The notes: a model not told the origin generated them from the letters alone. 7,474 nucleotides of DNA from Deltaproteobacteria bacterium (GCA_013138705.1 WTCF01000124.1:1-7474), one strand, 5' to 3'. Shown: positions 1-5,835, counted from the first letter of the stretch. Translations and numbers: made by a program.

Positions 1-736
1 GTTTCACCAGAAGGGTGCCCGAGGAAGCAAGGCCGCTGATGCTTCCCTGCATCACCATCCCTTCATGCTCGAAGCGAACCTTTCTTCCCAGAGAGCTTGA
101 ACACCGCTCCCACTCAGCAAAAAGAGATGCGGTTTTTCCGTCATAGGCGTTTGTTATCACCATATCCAGTTCTGAAAGGATCTGCTCGAGAAGGATATCC
201 CGACTGACGGCTTTCCCGGTTTCGTGGTGGATCGTTGTGACCTTATCGCGAAAATCACAAGGGAACTGGGATGCGTCGCCTTCAATATTCAGACCGATTC
301 CCAGTACCATGAAAAGGGTATCTCCGACCTTTTTGGATTCACAGAGAATTCCGCAGACCTTTTTTCCTTGTATCAGGACATCGTTTGGCCATTTTATGCT
401 GAGTCCGTCTATATCCAGGGCAGAGAGCGCCCTGAACACAGAAAGGCCTGCAAGGAGGGTGATGGCGGGAAAGAGCCTCTGGGGAAGAACGGGATGGAGA
501 ACAGCGGAAGCAAAAAGATGACGGTTCGAGCCGCTTTCCCATGTTCGGTTCTTTCGTCCTCTACCGGCGGTCTGCCGATCAGCGAGAACAATAAGACCCT
601 TTTGGCTGAGAAGTTCGTGGTCATCGAGCAGTACTGAATTGGTAGAATGGGCTTCTTTGAGTAGAAGAAGCGACAGCCCCACACGCTTGCGGTGTGTGTT
701 CAGGGGCCTGATTCTATGTGAGAGGGGATGTTTCAT
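1..736 (-). CDS. birA: Biotin--[carboxylase] protein ligase, monofunctional, 3' end cut by window edge
   Basis: This enzyme activates biotin with ATP to biotinyl-AMP and transfers it to the acceptor lysine of a biotin carrier domain. From ATG at 736 the frame stays open for 245 codons to the window edge. It shows the ligase landmarks: STN at residues 31-33, the adenylate-binding GRGR loop at 58-61 followed by W66, KWPND at 115-119 with the catalytic lysine, KVCGIL..E at 126-133, and a C-terminal GLASSGTLLVK that starts the SH3-like tail. Perhaps 15-30 residues lie outside the window. There is no N-terminal helix-turn-helix, so it should lack the E. coli-type repressor function. The start follows the pycB stop by only 17 nt, so the gene is probably co-transcribed with its likely substrate. 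No clear Shine-Dalgarno sequence precedes the ATG; GTG at 682 is a less likely alternative. The family assignment is secure; the start is moderately sure. Confidence 0.93.
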   Translation of the reverse strand, partial: MKHPLSHRIRPLNTHRKRVGLSLLLLKEAHSTNSVLLDDHELLSQKGLIVLADRQTAGRGRKNRTWESGSNRHLFASAVLHPVLPQRLFPAITLLAGLSVFRALSALDIDGLSIKWPNDVLIQGKKVCGILCESKKVGDTLFMVLGIGLNIEGDASQFPCDFRDKVTTIHHETGKAVSRDILLEQILSELDMVITNAYDGKTASLFAEWERCSSSLGRKVRFEHEGMVMQGSISGLASSGTLLVK

Positions 737-753
737 GGCTGTGGAGGGAATAA

Positions 754-2766
754 TTATGTTTTTTTCAGAACAAACAACAGTTGTTTTTCAGCAACGGACG
801 CATTCAATTTGACACAGATTTCTTCCACATGCCCATCGTAGGGAGAAAGGATCGCATTTTCCATCTTCATGGCCTCGAGATTGGCAATCTCCTCGCCCTT
901 GTGAACAATGTCGCCAATCTTGAGCGTTCCGCGCTTGGGGTTTCCGATCCGCCAAACATTTCCACTGATGGGAGCACCGATTTCGTTTTTCCCGGAGGCT
1001 ATTCTGATTTCAACCTTTTTGGCCCTAGGGGTATCAACGGGGTAGACCCTTGTCTTGTTGTTTACACGCATGACCACATGGACGTGTCCTTCATGTTCAG
1101 CGCCCACTGAAGCGAGCTCTATGGTGTAGGGTTTGCCCCAGAGATCGAAATCCACCTTGTCACCGGGATTCTTGAGCCCTTCCCGCCATACATCGGTGGG
1201 AAGAACAAACGGGGCCTCACCGTATTTTTCCACGAAGTCAACCATCAGGAGGGCGTCCTTCGGATGCATGAGGTAGAGAATAAACTCTTCCTCCGTTGGT
1301 GCCCTTTCTAAATGATCGGTAAGTTGGGCACTGATCCTGTTGAGATCGTCATCTTCCAGGGAATCGAGAGGAGAGAGTTCCTTCCTTTTTGCCATCATCT
1401 CCTTCCACTCGTCGCCGAAGGCGCTCTGGTAGACCCATTCATCGGGCCAGCCCATGGGAAGCTTTCCGTAGCCGCCAAGGAGCAGGTTCTTGAAGTCGCC
1501 GGGAGCTTTTCCAAAAAGGGTGAGAAGCTCCTTCTGCTCCTCTTTGCTCATGGCGCTCATATCCTGTTTTTTCCCCTCGACAAATTTTGCGAGGAGTCTG
1601 GTGATGTGTTTGACCCCGGATTCTCCGCCTTCTTTAGCGTACATGTTGACGATTCCGCTGCAGGTAACCCAGGTTATCTGGGATCCCGGGGTCACGTCGA
1701 AGTATTTGACGATTTTGTTGTAGAGGGACATGATCCTGAGAATGGCGGGCATCAGGTGAAGGAACCCGCCTTTTTCCGCCTGCTCAAAGGAGCTGGGGAA
1801 AGCCCCGCCTGGCATCTTGTGGGAAGTGACCGTATGATCGAATCCTTTGAATGGTGATTCGGCCCACTCATAATGACCGATCCACTCACGGACCTTCTGG
1901 ACCGCAAGCTCTGTCTGCTCACGGTCGAGATGGACCTTGATCCCGGATTCTTCGAGAAATGCCTGGACTCCGAGGATTGGCGCCTGTCCGTAGAATCGGG
2001 TAAGTGAATCCTCTTCGACGTCGATTATCTGAGCCCCCGCCTCGGCAGATGCAAGGAGAGCAGGAAGCGCGAGGCCGTCGGTTGCATGACGATGATACTG
2101 CACAACAAGATCAGGATATTTTTGTTTGATGGCGTCAACCAGGCTCCTGATGCGTGCGGGACTTCCCACACCGGCCATATCCTTGATGCAGAAGATGATT
2201 TCGTCGGTTCCGGCGCACAGGTCAACAATATCATCTACGCATCCCAGATAGTATTCGTTGGTGGTCCAGTCCGCCTGGGTGAAGGAGATCGCAGGCTGAA
2301 AGAGCCGTCCTCGCTTCATCACCACCTCGGCAACAGACCGCATATTTCTGATGTCGTTCAGGAAGGAGAAGCATCGCCAGACGTCTATGTCTACTTCCTT
2401 CACCACATATTCGATGACGTTTTTCGGGTAGGGGCGGTATCCCCAGAGATTCGTTTCCCGGATAAGCGTCTGAAGCAGCACACTCGGCATTGTTTCCCTG
2501 AGGATTTCAATCTCCTTGAACGGGCTCTCCCTTCTGTTCATGATCCCTACATGCCATCGTGCACCTCCGTGACACTCTGAACTAAAGAGATTCATCTTTT
2601 CATAATAGGGTGCAAGCGTTGCAAGATCATGAATGCGGTGCCTGTTCTTGAAGTCGGATTGTCCTGCGTCACGCATGCCCGTGCAGGTCAGCATGACGCC
2701 ATCAAGTGAACGAATTTTTGAGACGATATCACCCGGGCTCATCCCCGGTCGTACGTAATTTTTCAT
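754..2766 (-). CDS. pycB: Pyruvate carboxylase-type subunit B: carboxyltransferase plus biotin carrier domain
   Basis: The 670-residue protein has a TIM-barrel carboxyltransferase domain (about 25-300), the conserved carboxylase/PYC-OADA region (about 310-520) and a biotinyl carrier domain (about 595-668). Active-site features match the family: metal ligand D33 in RDAGQS, substrate-contact R32, Q36 and R103 (LIRETN), carbamylated-lysine candidate K195 in IKDMAG, and metal ligands H225 and H227. The biotin attachment site is K634 in EAMKMEN. In the two-subunit enzyme it carboxylates pyruvate to oxaloacetate in the cytoplasm, using CO2 loaded by the biotin carboxylase encoded upstream. Oddities: RDAHQS reads RDAGQS, and the usual PGGQYTN/PGGMISN segment reads PGGAFPSS (319-326), with Pro where the proton-relay Thr/Ser normally sits. 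The Na+-pump beta and gamma subunits of oxaloacetate decarboxylase are absent nearby, which favours a soluble carboxylase. Start: ATG 2764-2766, with AGGA overlapping the pycA stop. The acceptor being pyruvate is inferred. Confidence 0.88.
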   Translation of the reverse strand: MKNYVRPGMSPGDIVSKIRSLDGVMLTCTGMRDAGQSDFKNRHRIHDLATLAPYYEKMNLFSSECHGGARWHVGIMNRRESPFKEIEILRETMPSVLLQTLIRETNLWGYRPYPKNVIEYVVKEVDIDVWRCFSFLNDIRNMRSVAEVVMKRGRLFQPAISFTQADWTTNEYYLGCVDDIVDLCAGTDEIIFCIKDMAGVGSPARIRSLVDAIKQKYPDLVVQYHRHATDGLALPALLASAEAGAQIIDVEEDSLTRFYGQAPILGVQAFLEESGIKVHLDREQTELAVQKVREWIGHYEWAESPFKGFDHTVTSHKMPGGAFPSSFEQAEKGGFLHLMPAILRIMSLYNKIVKYFDVTPGSQITWVTCSGIVNMYAKEGGESGVKHITRLLAKFVEGKKQDMSAMSKEEQKELLTLFGKAPGDFKNLLLGGYGKLPMGWPDEWVYQSAFGDEWKEMMAKRKELSPLDSLEDDDLNRISAQLTDHLERAPTEEEFILYLMHPKDALLMVDFVEKYGEAPFVLPTDVWREGLKNPGDKVDFDLWGKPYTIELASVGAEHEGHVHVVMRVNNKTRVYPVDTPRAKKVEIRIASGKNEIGAPISGNVWRIGNPKRGTLKIGDIVHKGEEIANLEAMKMENAILSPYDGHVEEICVKLNASVAEKQLLFVLKKT

Positions 2767-2775
2767 GGTTTTATC

Positions 2776-4242
2776 CTACATCCAACCCTGTGGTCCGAGT
2801 GCTGAGATTTCAGCAACGAATTTTGCAATTTTAAGGACTTCGTCTTCGCTGTCCTTTTCCTTGAACATGGAGACCAATTCATCCATATGGTTTTCGATAA
2901 ATCTGGTGGAGAACTCCCCTTTTTTGAACGCTTCGTGCCGGATAATACTCAAAAGGAGGGGGGCAAGGGTCTTGACCCCTTCAACCCGCAGATTTCTGCT
3001 GAGTATCCGGTCCATTGTCCGTATTGCCGAATCCCGGTTCGGACCGGCGGTCATCATCAGCATGAAGAGGGAGTCATAGTATGGCGGAATGTCTGCGCCT
3101 TCGTAGACACCCGGTGAAATCCTGACTCCTGGGCCTTGCGGGACCTGGAGGCGTGAAATCGGTCCGAAGGATGGACTGAATGTCCTGGGGTCCTCGGCGT
3201 TGATCCGGACCTCAAGCGCCCACCTGTTGGGAACGATATCTTCCTGTTTGAATGAAAATTTCTTTCCTTCAGCTGCGTCGAGCATGAGACCGACTATGTC
3301 CATGCCTGTAATGAGCTCCGTTATTCCATGTTCTACCTGCAGGCGCGTGTTGACCTCCAAAAAATAGAATTTATTGGTTGATGAGTCGAAAATGAACTCT
3401 ACCGTTCCAGCCGTTGCATATCCTATTTCCCGCATGAGGCGGGTTGCAGTAAAGCAGATCTCTTTTCTGATATCATCGCCTATGGATGGAGAAGGAGCTT
3501 CTTCTATGATTTTCTGATTCCTTCTCTGAAGGGTGCATTCGCGTTCAAACAGGTGGAAGGTGTCTCCATGCTGGTCCGCGACTATCTGCACCTCAATGTG
3601 GCGGCCCTTCTCAATATACTTTTCAGCGAGAAGCTTGTCGTCGCCAAAGGATTTTTTTGCCTCGGAACGCGCCTGGTTCAATGCGGTGGAAAGTTCCTGC
3701 TCGGACTCCACCTTGACCATTCCTTTGCCTCCGCCACCTGCAGCCGCTTTGATGAAGACAGGAAAGGCAACGGCATCATTTTTCATCCACGCCTTGATCT
3801 GGTCGATATCCGTTACATCAGTGATTCCGGGTATGGTTGGCACATTTGCCCGAACGGCGATCTTCTTCGCCTCGATTTTATCTCCCATGGACCTGATGAC
3901 CTCGGAAGACGGGCCTACCCATATAAGCCCGGAATCGGTTACCATTTTGGCAAATTTGGCATTTTCCGCCAAAAATCCCCATCCAGGGTGAATGGCGTTG
4001 GCACCGCTTGTCAGGGCGGCTTCAATCATCTTTTCCATGTTCAGGTACGACTCCGCAGGGGGTGCTTCTCCAATATGGACAGCCGAGTCACCCACCATGA
4101 CATGGAGTGAGAGACGATCAGGTGTGCTGTAGACTGCGGTTGTGGGTATCTTTCTGTCGCGGCATGTGTGCATGATCCGGACGGCAGTAACCCCCCGGTT
4201 CGCAATCAGAATTTTTTCGATCTTTGAATTTTTTCGTCCCAT
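2776..4242 (-). CDS. pycA: Pyruvate carboxylase-type subunit A: biotin carboxylase
   Basis: This is an ATP-grasp enzyme that carboxylates biotin with ATP and bicarbonate; 488 residues is normal for a stand-alone biotin carboxylase subunit. Domains in order are the N-terminal preATP-grasp fold (about 8-115), ATP-grasp (about 120-325) and the C-terminal biotin carboxylase domain (about 338-445). Visible motifs are ILIANRG (11-17), HPGWGFLAEN (85-94), GDKIEAKK, K165 in KAAAGGGGKGM, HIEVQ (215-219), QRRNQK with K244, E282, the LEVNTRLQVEH block (295-305) and R346 in RINAEDP. The start is ATG 4240-4242 because AAGGAGT lies 6 nt upstream; a 22-residue extension to a TTG is open but overlaps the likely promoter. 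It is separated from pycB by 9 nt. Differences from the E. coli AccC pattern are GVTA in place of GEIA after ANRG, Gly for Pro after QVEH, and Leu395 where a Lys usually follows PYYDS. These look like subfamily differences, since the main ATP and bicarbonate residues are kept. Confidence 0.92.
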   Translation of the reverse strand: MGRKNSKIEKILIANRGVTAVRIMHTCRDRKIPTTAVYSTPDRLSLHVMVGDSAVHIGEAPPAESYLNMEKMIEAALTSGANAIHPGWGFLAENAKFAKMVTDSGLIWVGPSSEVIRSMGDKIEAKKIAVRANVPTIPGITDVTDIDQIKAWMKNDAVAFPVFIKAAAGGGGKGMVKVESEQELSTALNQARSEAKKSFGDDKLLAEKYIEKGRHIEVQIVADQHGDTFHLFERECTLQRRNQKIIEEAPSPSIGDDIRKEICFTATRLMREIGYATAGTVEFIFDSSTNKFYFLEVNTRLQVEHGITELITGMDIVGLMLDAAEGKKFSFKQEDIVPNRWALEVRINAEDPRTFSPSFGPISRLQVPQGPGVRISPGVYEGADIPPYYDSLFMLMMTAGPNRDSAIRTMDRILSRNLRVEGVKTLAPLLLSIIRHEAFKKGEFSTRFIENHMDELVSMFKEKDSEDEVLKIAKFVAEISALGPQGWM

Positions 4243-4279
4243 GAAATGACTCCTTTTCTGCCTGAAAAAACAATTTTTA

Positions 4280-4308
4280 AATATGTCATAAGTGCTATGC
4301 AATTGCAA
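4280..4308 (-). promoter_or_regulatory. Candidate sigma70 promoter of the pycA-pycB-birA operon, with palindrome
   Basis: On the minus strand TTGCAA (4308-4303) is followed by a 17-nt spacer and CATATT (4285-4280). Each hexamer matches 4 of 6 consensus bases. Transcription would begin near 4272, giving a leader of about 30 nt that carries the AAGGAGT ribosome site of pycA at 4255-4249. A perfect 10-bp palindrome, TGCAATTGCA (4298-4307), overlaps the -35 box and could be an operator. Position and spacing support the promoter, but nothing confirms it. Confidence 0.4.
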
Positions 4309-4346
4309 GAGGATGGTGCAGGTAACGGGTGTCGGGTGTCAGAAAA

Positions 4347-4441
4347 AGCAGGTTTCAGGGATCATGGAATACTGCAAAATGCAAAAGTTAAAGGACGGGG
4401 AGTGAAAACAGGGTCAAGGTGAAAGAGCAGGTGTCAGGGAT
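4347..4441. repeat. Imperfect 16-bp direct repeat in a degenerate GTCAGGT-rich spacer
   Basis: AGCAGGTTTCAGGGAT at 4347-4362 recurs as AGCAGGTGTCAGGGAT at 4426-4441, one mismatch and 79 bp apart. Just to the left, 4327-4342 holds related short units (GGGTGTCGGGTGTCAG). The 265-bp spacer 4243-4507 has no other gene that I can support. It resembles low-complexity intergenic repeats that I associate with some Desulfobacterota genomes; that comparison is from memory. Confidence 0.6.
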
Positions 4442-4507
4442 TGGGATTTAGCATACCCTTTTGTTTGTATTGTTGGGGGATGAGGTCTGAATCGAATGGG
4501 TGCCGGT

Positions 4508-5005
4508 TCATGCACACATCGTCCCAATCCACTCGCCCACCCAGTGCGTGATTGCAATCACTACAATTGCGATCACAAGGTGTTCTCCGACGATCTTCCA
4601 AGGTGGCTTTCCCTGTGTTCTGGCGATAATGTAGCTCAGAACGACGAGGATGGACAGTCCCCATATCAAACTCACGACGATGGCAGTGGAGAGAGTTAGA
4701 AGAAGAACAGGAACAATAAATGTCATTGCGAACAAAAACTTCGTCAGGAACGTCGCAATAGTAGCCACCCAGATTTGCTTGGTGGTGTGGGTGTTTACCG
4801 CTTCCTCTGAAACGTGGATACCTAAGGCATCTGAAAACGCGTCGGCAATGGCGATTGTTAAAATCCCTGCAAGGACCACAATTTTGGAATGCGTCCCTGA
4901 GTGGAGACCGACCATGAGACCGAGGGTCGTGATGACCGCCGATGTCAACCCAAATGAAATGCCCTTGCGCAATGAATCCTTCAACCGTGTGTTCTCTCTC
5001 AGCAC
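4508..5005 (-). CDS. Small VIT1/CCC1-like integral membrane protein
   Basis: The 165-residue hydrophobic protein has about five membrane segments (roughly 16-36, 41-62, 78-103, 106-128 and 142-162). The N-terminal pattern of GLTSAVITTLGLMVGL, a hydrophobic helix, then ADAFSDALGIHVSEEA resembles the VIT1/CCC1 family of iron and manganese transporters (DGLVTTLGL...LAGA.S...EY.S). Family members are usually longer, so this may be a short prokaryotic branch, and metal transport is only an inference. The start is GTG 5003-5005: an in-frame TAG lies directly upstream, so nothing longer is possible. There is no clear ribosome site, and TTG codons further in (residues 8 and 12) are alternatives. The start abuts the core of a likely attC site, so the gene may have arrived as an integron cassette. 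A different frame over the same stretch gives a His/Cys-rich 194-residue ORF that I treat as spurious. Confidence 0.72.
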   Translation of the reverse strand: MLRENTRLKDSLRKGISFGLTSAVITTLGLMVGLHSGTHSKIVVLAGILTIAIADAFSDALGIHVSEEAVNTHTTKQIWVATIATFLTKFLFAMTFIVPVLLLTLSTAIVVSLIWGLSILVVLSYIIARTQGKPPWKIVGEHLVIAIVVIAITHWVGEWIGTMCA

Positions 5006-5076
5006 CTAATAACCGCATCAGCGGCTGGTGTCGCGGCTTGCCGCGGTATCCGTCCGACTGAATGCACTTGTTCGAA
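5004..5076 (-). other. Probable integron attC recombination site, degraded core
   Basis: The folded pattern is that of an attC. Arm GCAT-CAG-CGG (5015-5024) pairs with CCG-a-CTG-a-ATGC (5054-5065), leaving two extrahelical bases on one arm. A terminal stem CGCGGC-TT-GCCGCG sits at 5032-5045. On the minus strand the outer R' core reads ATTAGGT (5010-5004), one base off GTTRRRY; the R'' side reads TTCGAAC and is more diverged from RYYYAAC. A small ORF ends inside the L' arm at 5018-5020 and the next gene starts at the R' core, as is usual in cassette arrays. No integrase gene is in the window. Confidence 0.55.
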
Positions 5077-5197
5077 TTTGATCTCGTTGTAGTTTTTCTT
5101 GTAGCCTTTTATCACCTAAAGCAATACACAAACGTCTTAGCTCGCTCGTCTTTTTTATCCGCATTGTGATGGAATGCGGACTCATATCAATCTTCAT
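5018..5197 (-). CDS. Small hypothetical cassette-type protein, 59 residues
   Basis: The frame runs from ATG 5195-5197 to TGA 5018-5020. The N-terminal part begins MKIDMSPHSITMRIKKTSEL and continues RRLCIALGDKR, a basic amphipathic stretch that looks like real protein. The last 20 or so residues (TSAFSRTDTAASRDTSR) are encoded by the attC arms, a usual trait of cassette genes. The ATG overlaps the stop of the preceding frame by 11 nt, suggesting translational coupling. A second ATG at 5183-5185 is an alternative start; ribosome sites are weak for both. I do not recognise a function. I have an uncertain memory of short proteins beginning in a similar way and lying next to nucleotidyltransferase or toxin-like genes. 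Confidence 0.5.
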   Translation of the reverse strand: MKIDMSPHSITMRIKKTSELRRLCIALGDKRLQEKLQRDQIRTSAFSRTDTAASRDTSR

Positions 5198-5330
5198 CCA
5201 AAATACTCTCTAAATGTTTTATATCATCTTGATCTTGCCCACTTAAGCGTTTTGTTGTTCGAACGAAATAAGAGTTTTTGCGGCGCAAAGCCGCCGTCAA
5301 AACTCCAGTTGAACTGAACCGCCTTTGCAA
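5187..5330 (-). pseudogene. 3' remnant of an unknown gene, fused to a hairpin region
   Basis: An open frame of 47 codons follows a TAA at 5331-5333 and ends at TGA 5187-5189. Its last 29 residues (NSYFVRTTKR, then LSGQDQDDIKHLESILDED) look like the charged helical C-terminus of a real protein. The first part is read through a GC-rich hairpin (5272-5305) and looks non-native. There is no ATG and no ribosome site. I infer that the 5' part of the gene was deleted. It overlaps the 59-residue ORF by 11 nt, so the two were probably a coupled pair. The family is not identified. Confidence 0.4.
5272..5305. repeat. Strong imperfect hairpin, possible half of a second attC
   Basis: GAGTTTT (5272-5278) pairs with AAAACTC (5299-5305), and GCGGC (5280-5284) with GCCGC (5290-5294). 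The loop is GCAAA, with an asymmetric internal loop T/CGTC. No T-run follows on either strand, so it is a poor intrinsic terminator. On the minus strand the flank ACTTAAT (5338-5332) is one base off the attC R'' consensus RYYYAAC and is followed by GGCGG, but no matching L'/R' half exists on the other side. Confidence 0.45.
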
Positions 5331-5350
5331 TTAAGTTTCTATTTGGAATT

Positions 5351-5500
5351 TTATCTGCGTTTTATGGTTTCGAATAATAGAATAATATGAGGGTCGTGAG
5401 AGTTGGGCAAGGAATAACTGCATTTTCGGTAGAAGAAAGAACAGTGAAATAGCAATTCAACGCAAGAAAGATGCCCGTCTTTCGCGGCTGCCATGGCCAT
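5351..5500 (-). other. Unconvincing 49-codon ORF, possible ankyrin-like gene debris; rest of 5331-5558 looks non-coding
   Basis: The frame from ATG 5498-5500 to TAA 5351-5353 begins MAMAAAKDGHLSCVELL, resembling the helix pair of an ankyrin repeat (AAKxGHxxxVxLL). The remainder (HCSFFYRKCSYSLPN...) does not continue the pattern. A different frame just upstream reads SADAANC, also ankyrin-like, so a frameshifted relic is possible. The stretch is AT-richer than the flanking operons. It also holds an inverted repeat, GAAAGA-TGCCCG-TCTTTC (5466-5483). I see no convincing promoter for the downstream redox operon here. Confidence 0.2.
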
Positions 5501-5571
5501 TAGCTCGGTCTCTGTTGTGAGCAATTAGCTGCATCTGCGGAAGTTCCGAATTGGTTAGGAAGGAGATTCTC

Positions 5572-5835
5572 ATGGACAAGGAAGTAAAGATCTATACAAC
5601 CCCTGGATGACCATATTGCAAGATGGCGAAAGAGTTTCTTTCGAAAAAAGGTGTGCCGTTTACTGCTTATGATGTCAAGAAAGACAAGGAAGCCCTGAAG
5701 GAAATGAAGAGAATGTCCGGCGGTGCCCTCAGGGTGCCTGTTATATCAGTGTGCAACGAGGTGATGGTGGGATTTGACCGTGGTCGCCTTGAACAGGCCT
5801 TGAGCTGTCTTGAGCAGAGTTCTAAAATTGAGTAA
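5572..5835 (+). CDS. Selenocysteine-containing glutaredoxin (UPYC), YruB-like; in-frame TGA read as Sec
   Basis: Reading through TGA at 5608-5610 gives 87 residues with a full glutaredoxin fold: VKIYTTPG, redox motif U13-P-Y-C16, the AKEFLSKKGV helix, the YDVKKD strand, V55 and cis-P56 in RVPVI, and VGFD (66-69). The layout resembles the YruB-type glutaredoxins (TPxCPYC...VPVI...VGFD), in which U13 would be Cys. The start is ATG 5572-5574 because GGAAGGAG (5558-5565) lies 6 nt upstream. Starting at ATG 5623, just after the TGA, would leave 70 residues with no active site and no ribosome site. A hairpin fitting the bacterial SECIS pattern follows the TGA. Sec should lower the thiol pKa and speed thiol-disulfide or peroxide chemistry. 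The next gene, 18 nt downstream, encodes a glutaredoxin-reductase fusion that may reduce it. C61 and C79 are additional cysteines. A TGA nonsense mutation is the alternative, but the intact motif and hairpin argue against it. Confidence 0.88.
5627..5643 (+). promoter_or_regulatory. Bacterial SECIS-like hairpin for the UGA at 5608
   Basis: CGAAAG (5627-5632) and CTTTCG (5638-5643) form a perfect 6-bp stem around the 5-nt loop AGTTT. The loop begins 22 nt after the TGA and has a G among its first two bases. Both properties agree with the published bacterial SECIS model (apical loop 16-37 nt after UGA, a G in the first two loop positions). It lies within the coding region, as bacterial SECIS elements must, and would recruit SelB with Sec-tRNA. 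Confidence 0.7.

Noticed and set aside
224..637. 137-codon plus-strand ORF opposite birA
   Set aside because: The minus strand encodes a full set of biotin-ligase motifs here; the plus-strand product is featureless.
409..684. 91-codon minus-strand ORF in the birA region
   Set aside because: It is a wrong-frame reading; the ligase motifs GRGR and KWPND lie in the frame starting at 736.
1312..1857. 181-codon plus-strand ORF inside pycB
   Set aside because: It is antisense to a well-conserved carboxyltransferase region and has no ribosome site or known motif.
2776..4308. Longer pycA start at a TTG (4308)
   Set aside because: It lacks a ribosome site and overlaps the likely -35 box, while ATG 4242 has AAGGAGT at ideal spacing.
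4434..5018. 194-codon minus-strand ORF over the VIT1-like gene
   Set aside because: Its product is rich in His, Cys, Arg and Pro with no recognisable domain, and the other frame gives a clean multi-pass membrane protein.
5272..5305. GC hairpin as an intrinsic terminator
   Set aside because: Neither strand has a U-tract after the stem, and a gene remnant is read through it.
5452..5503. Possible third attC on the plus strand (ATTCAAC ... ATTAGCT)
   Set aside because: The cores resemble attC ends, but the arms between them do not pair in attC fashion; the only clear stem is GAAAGA/TCTTTC near one end.
5623..5835. 70-codon version of the glutaredoxin gene starting after the TGA
   Set aside because: It has no ribosome site and would lack the first strand and the active site; the upstream ATG with GGAAGGAG fits much better.
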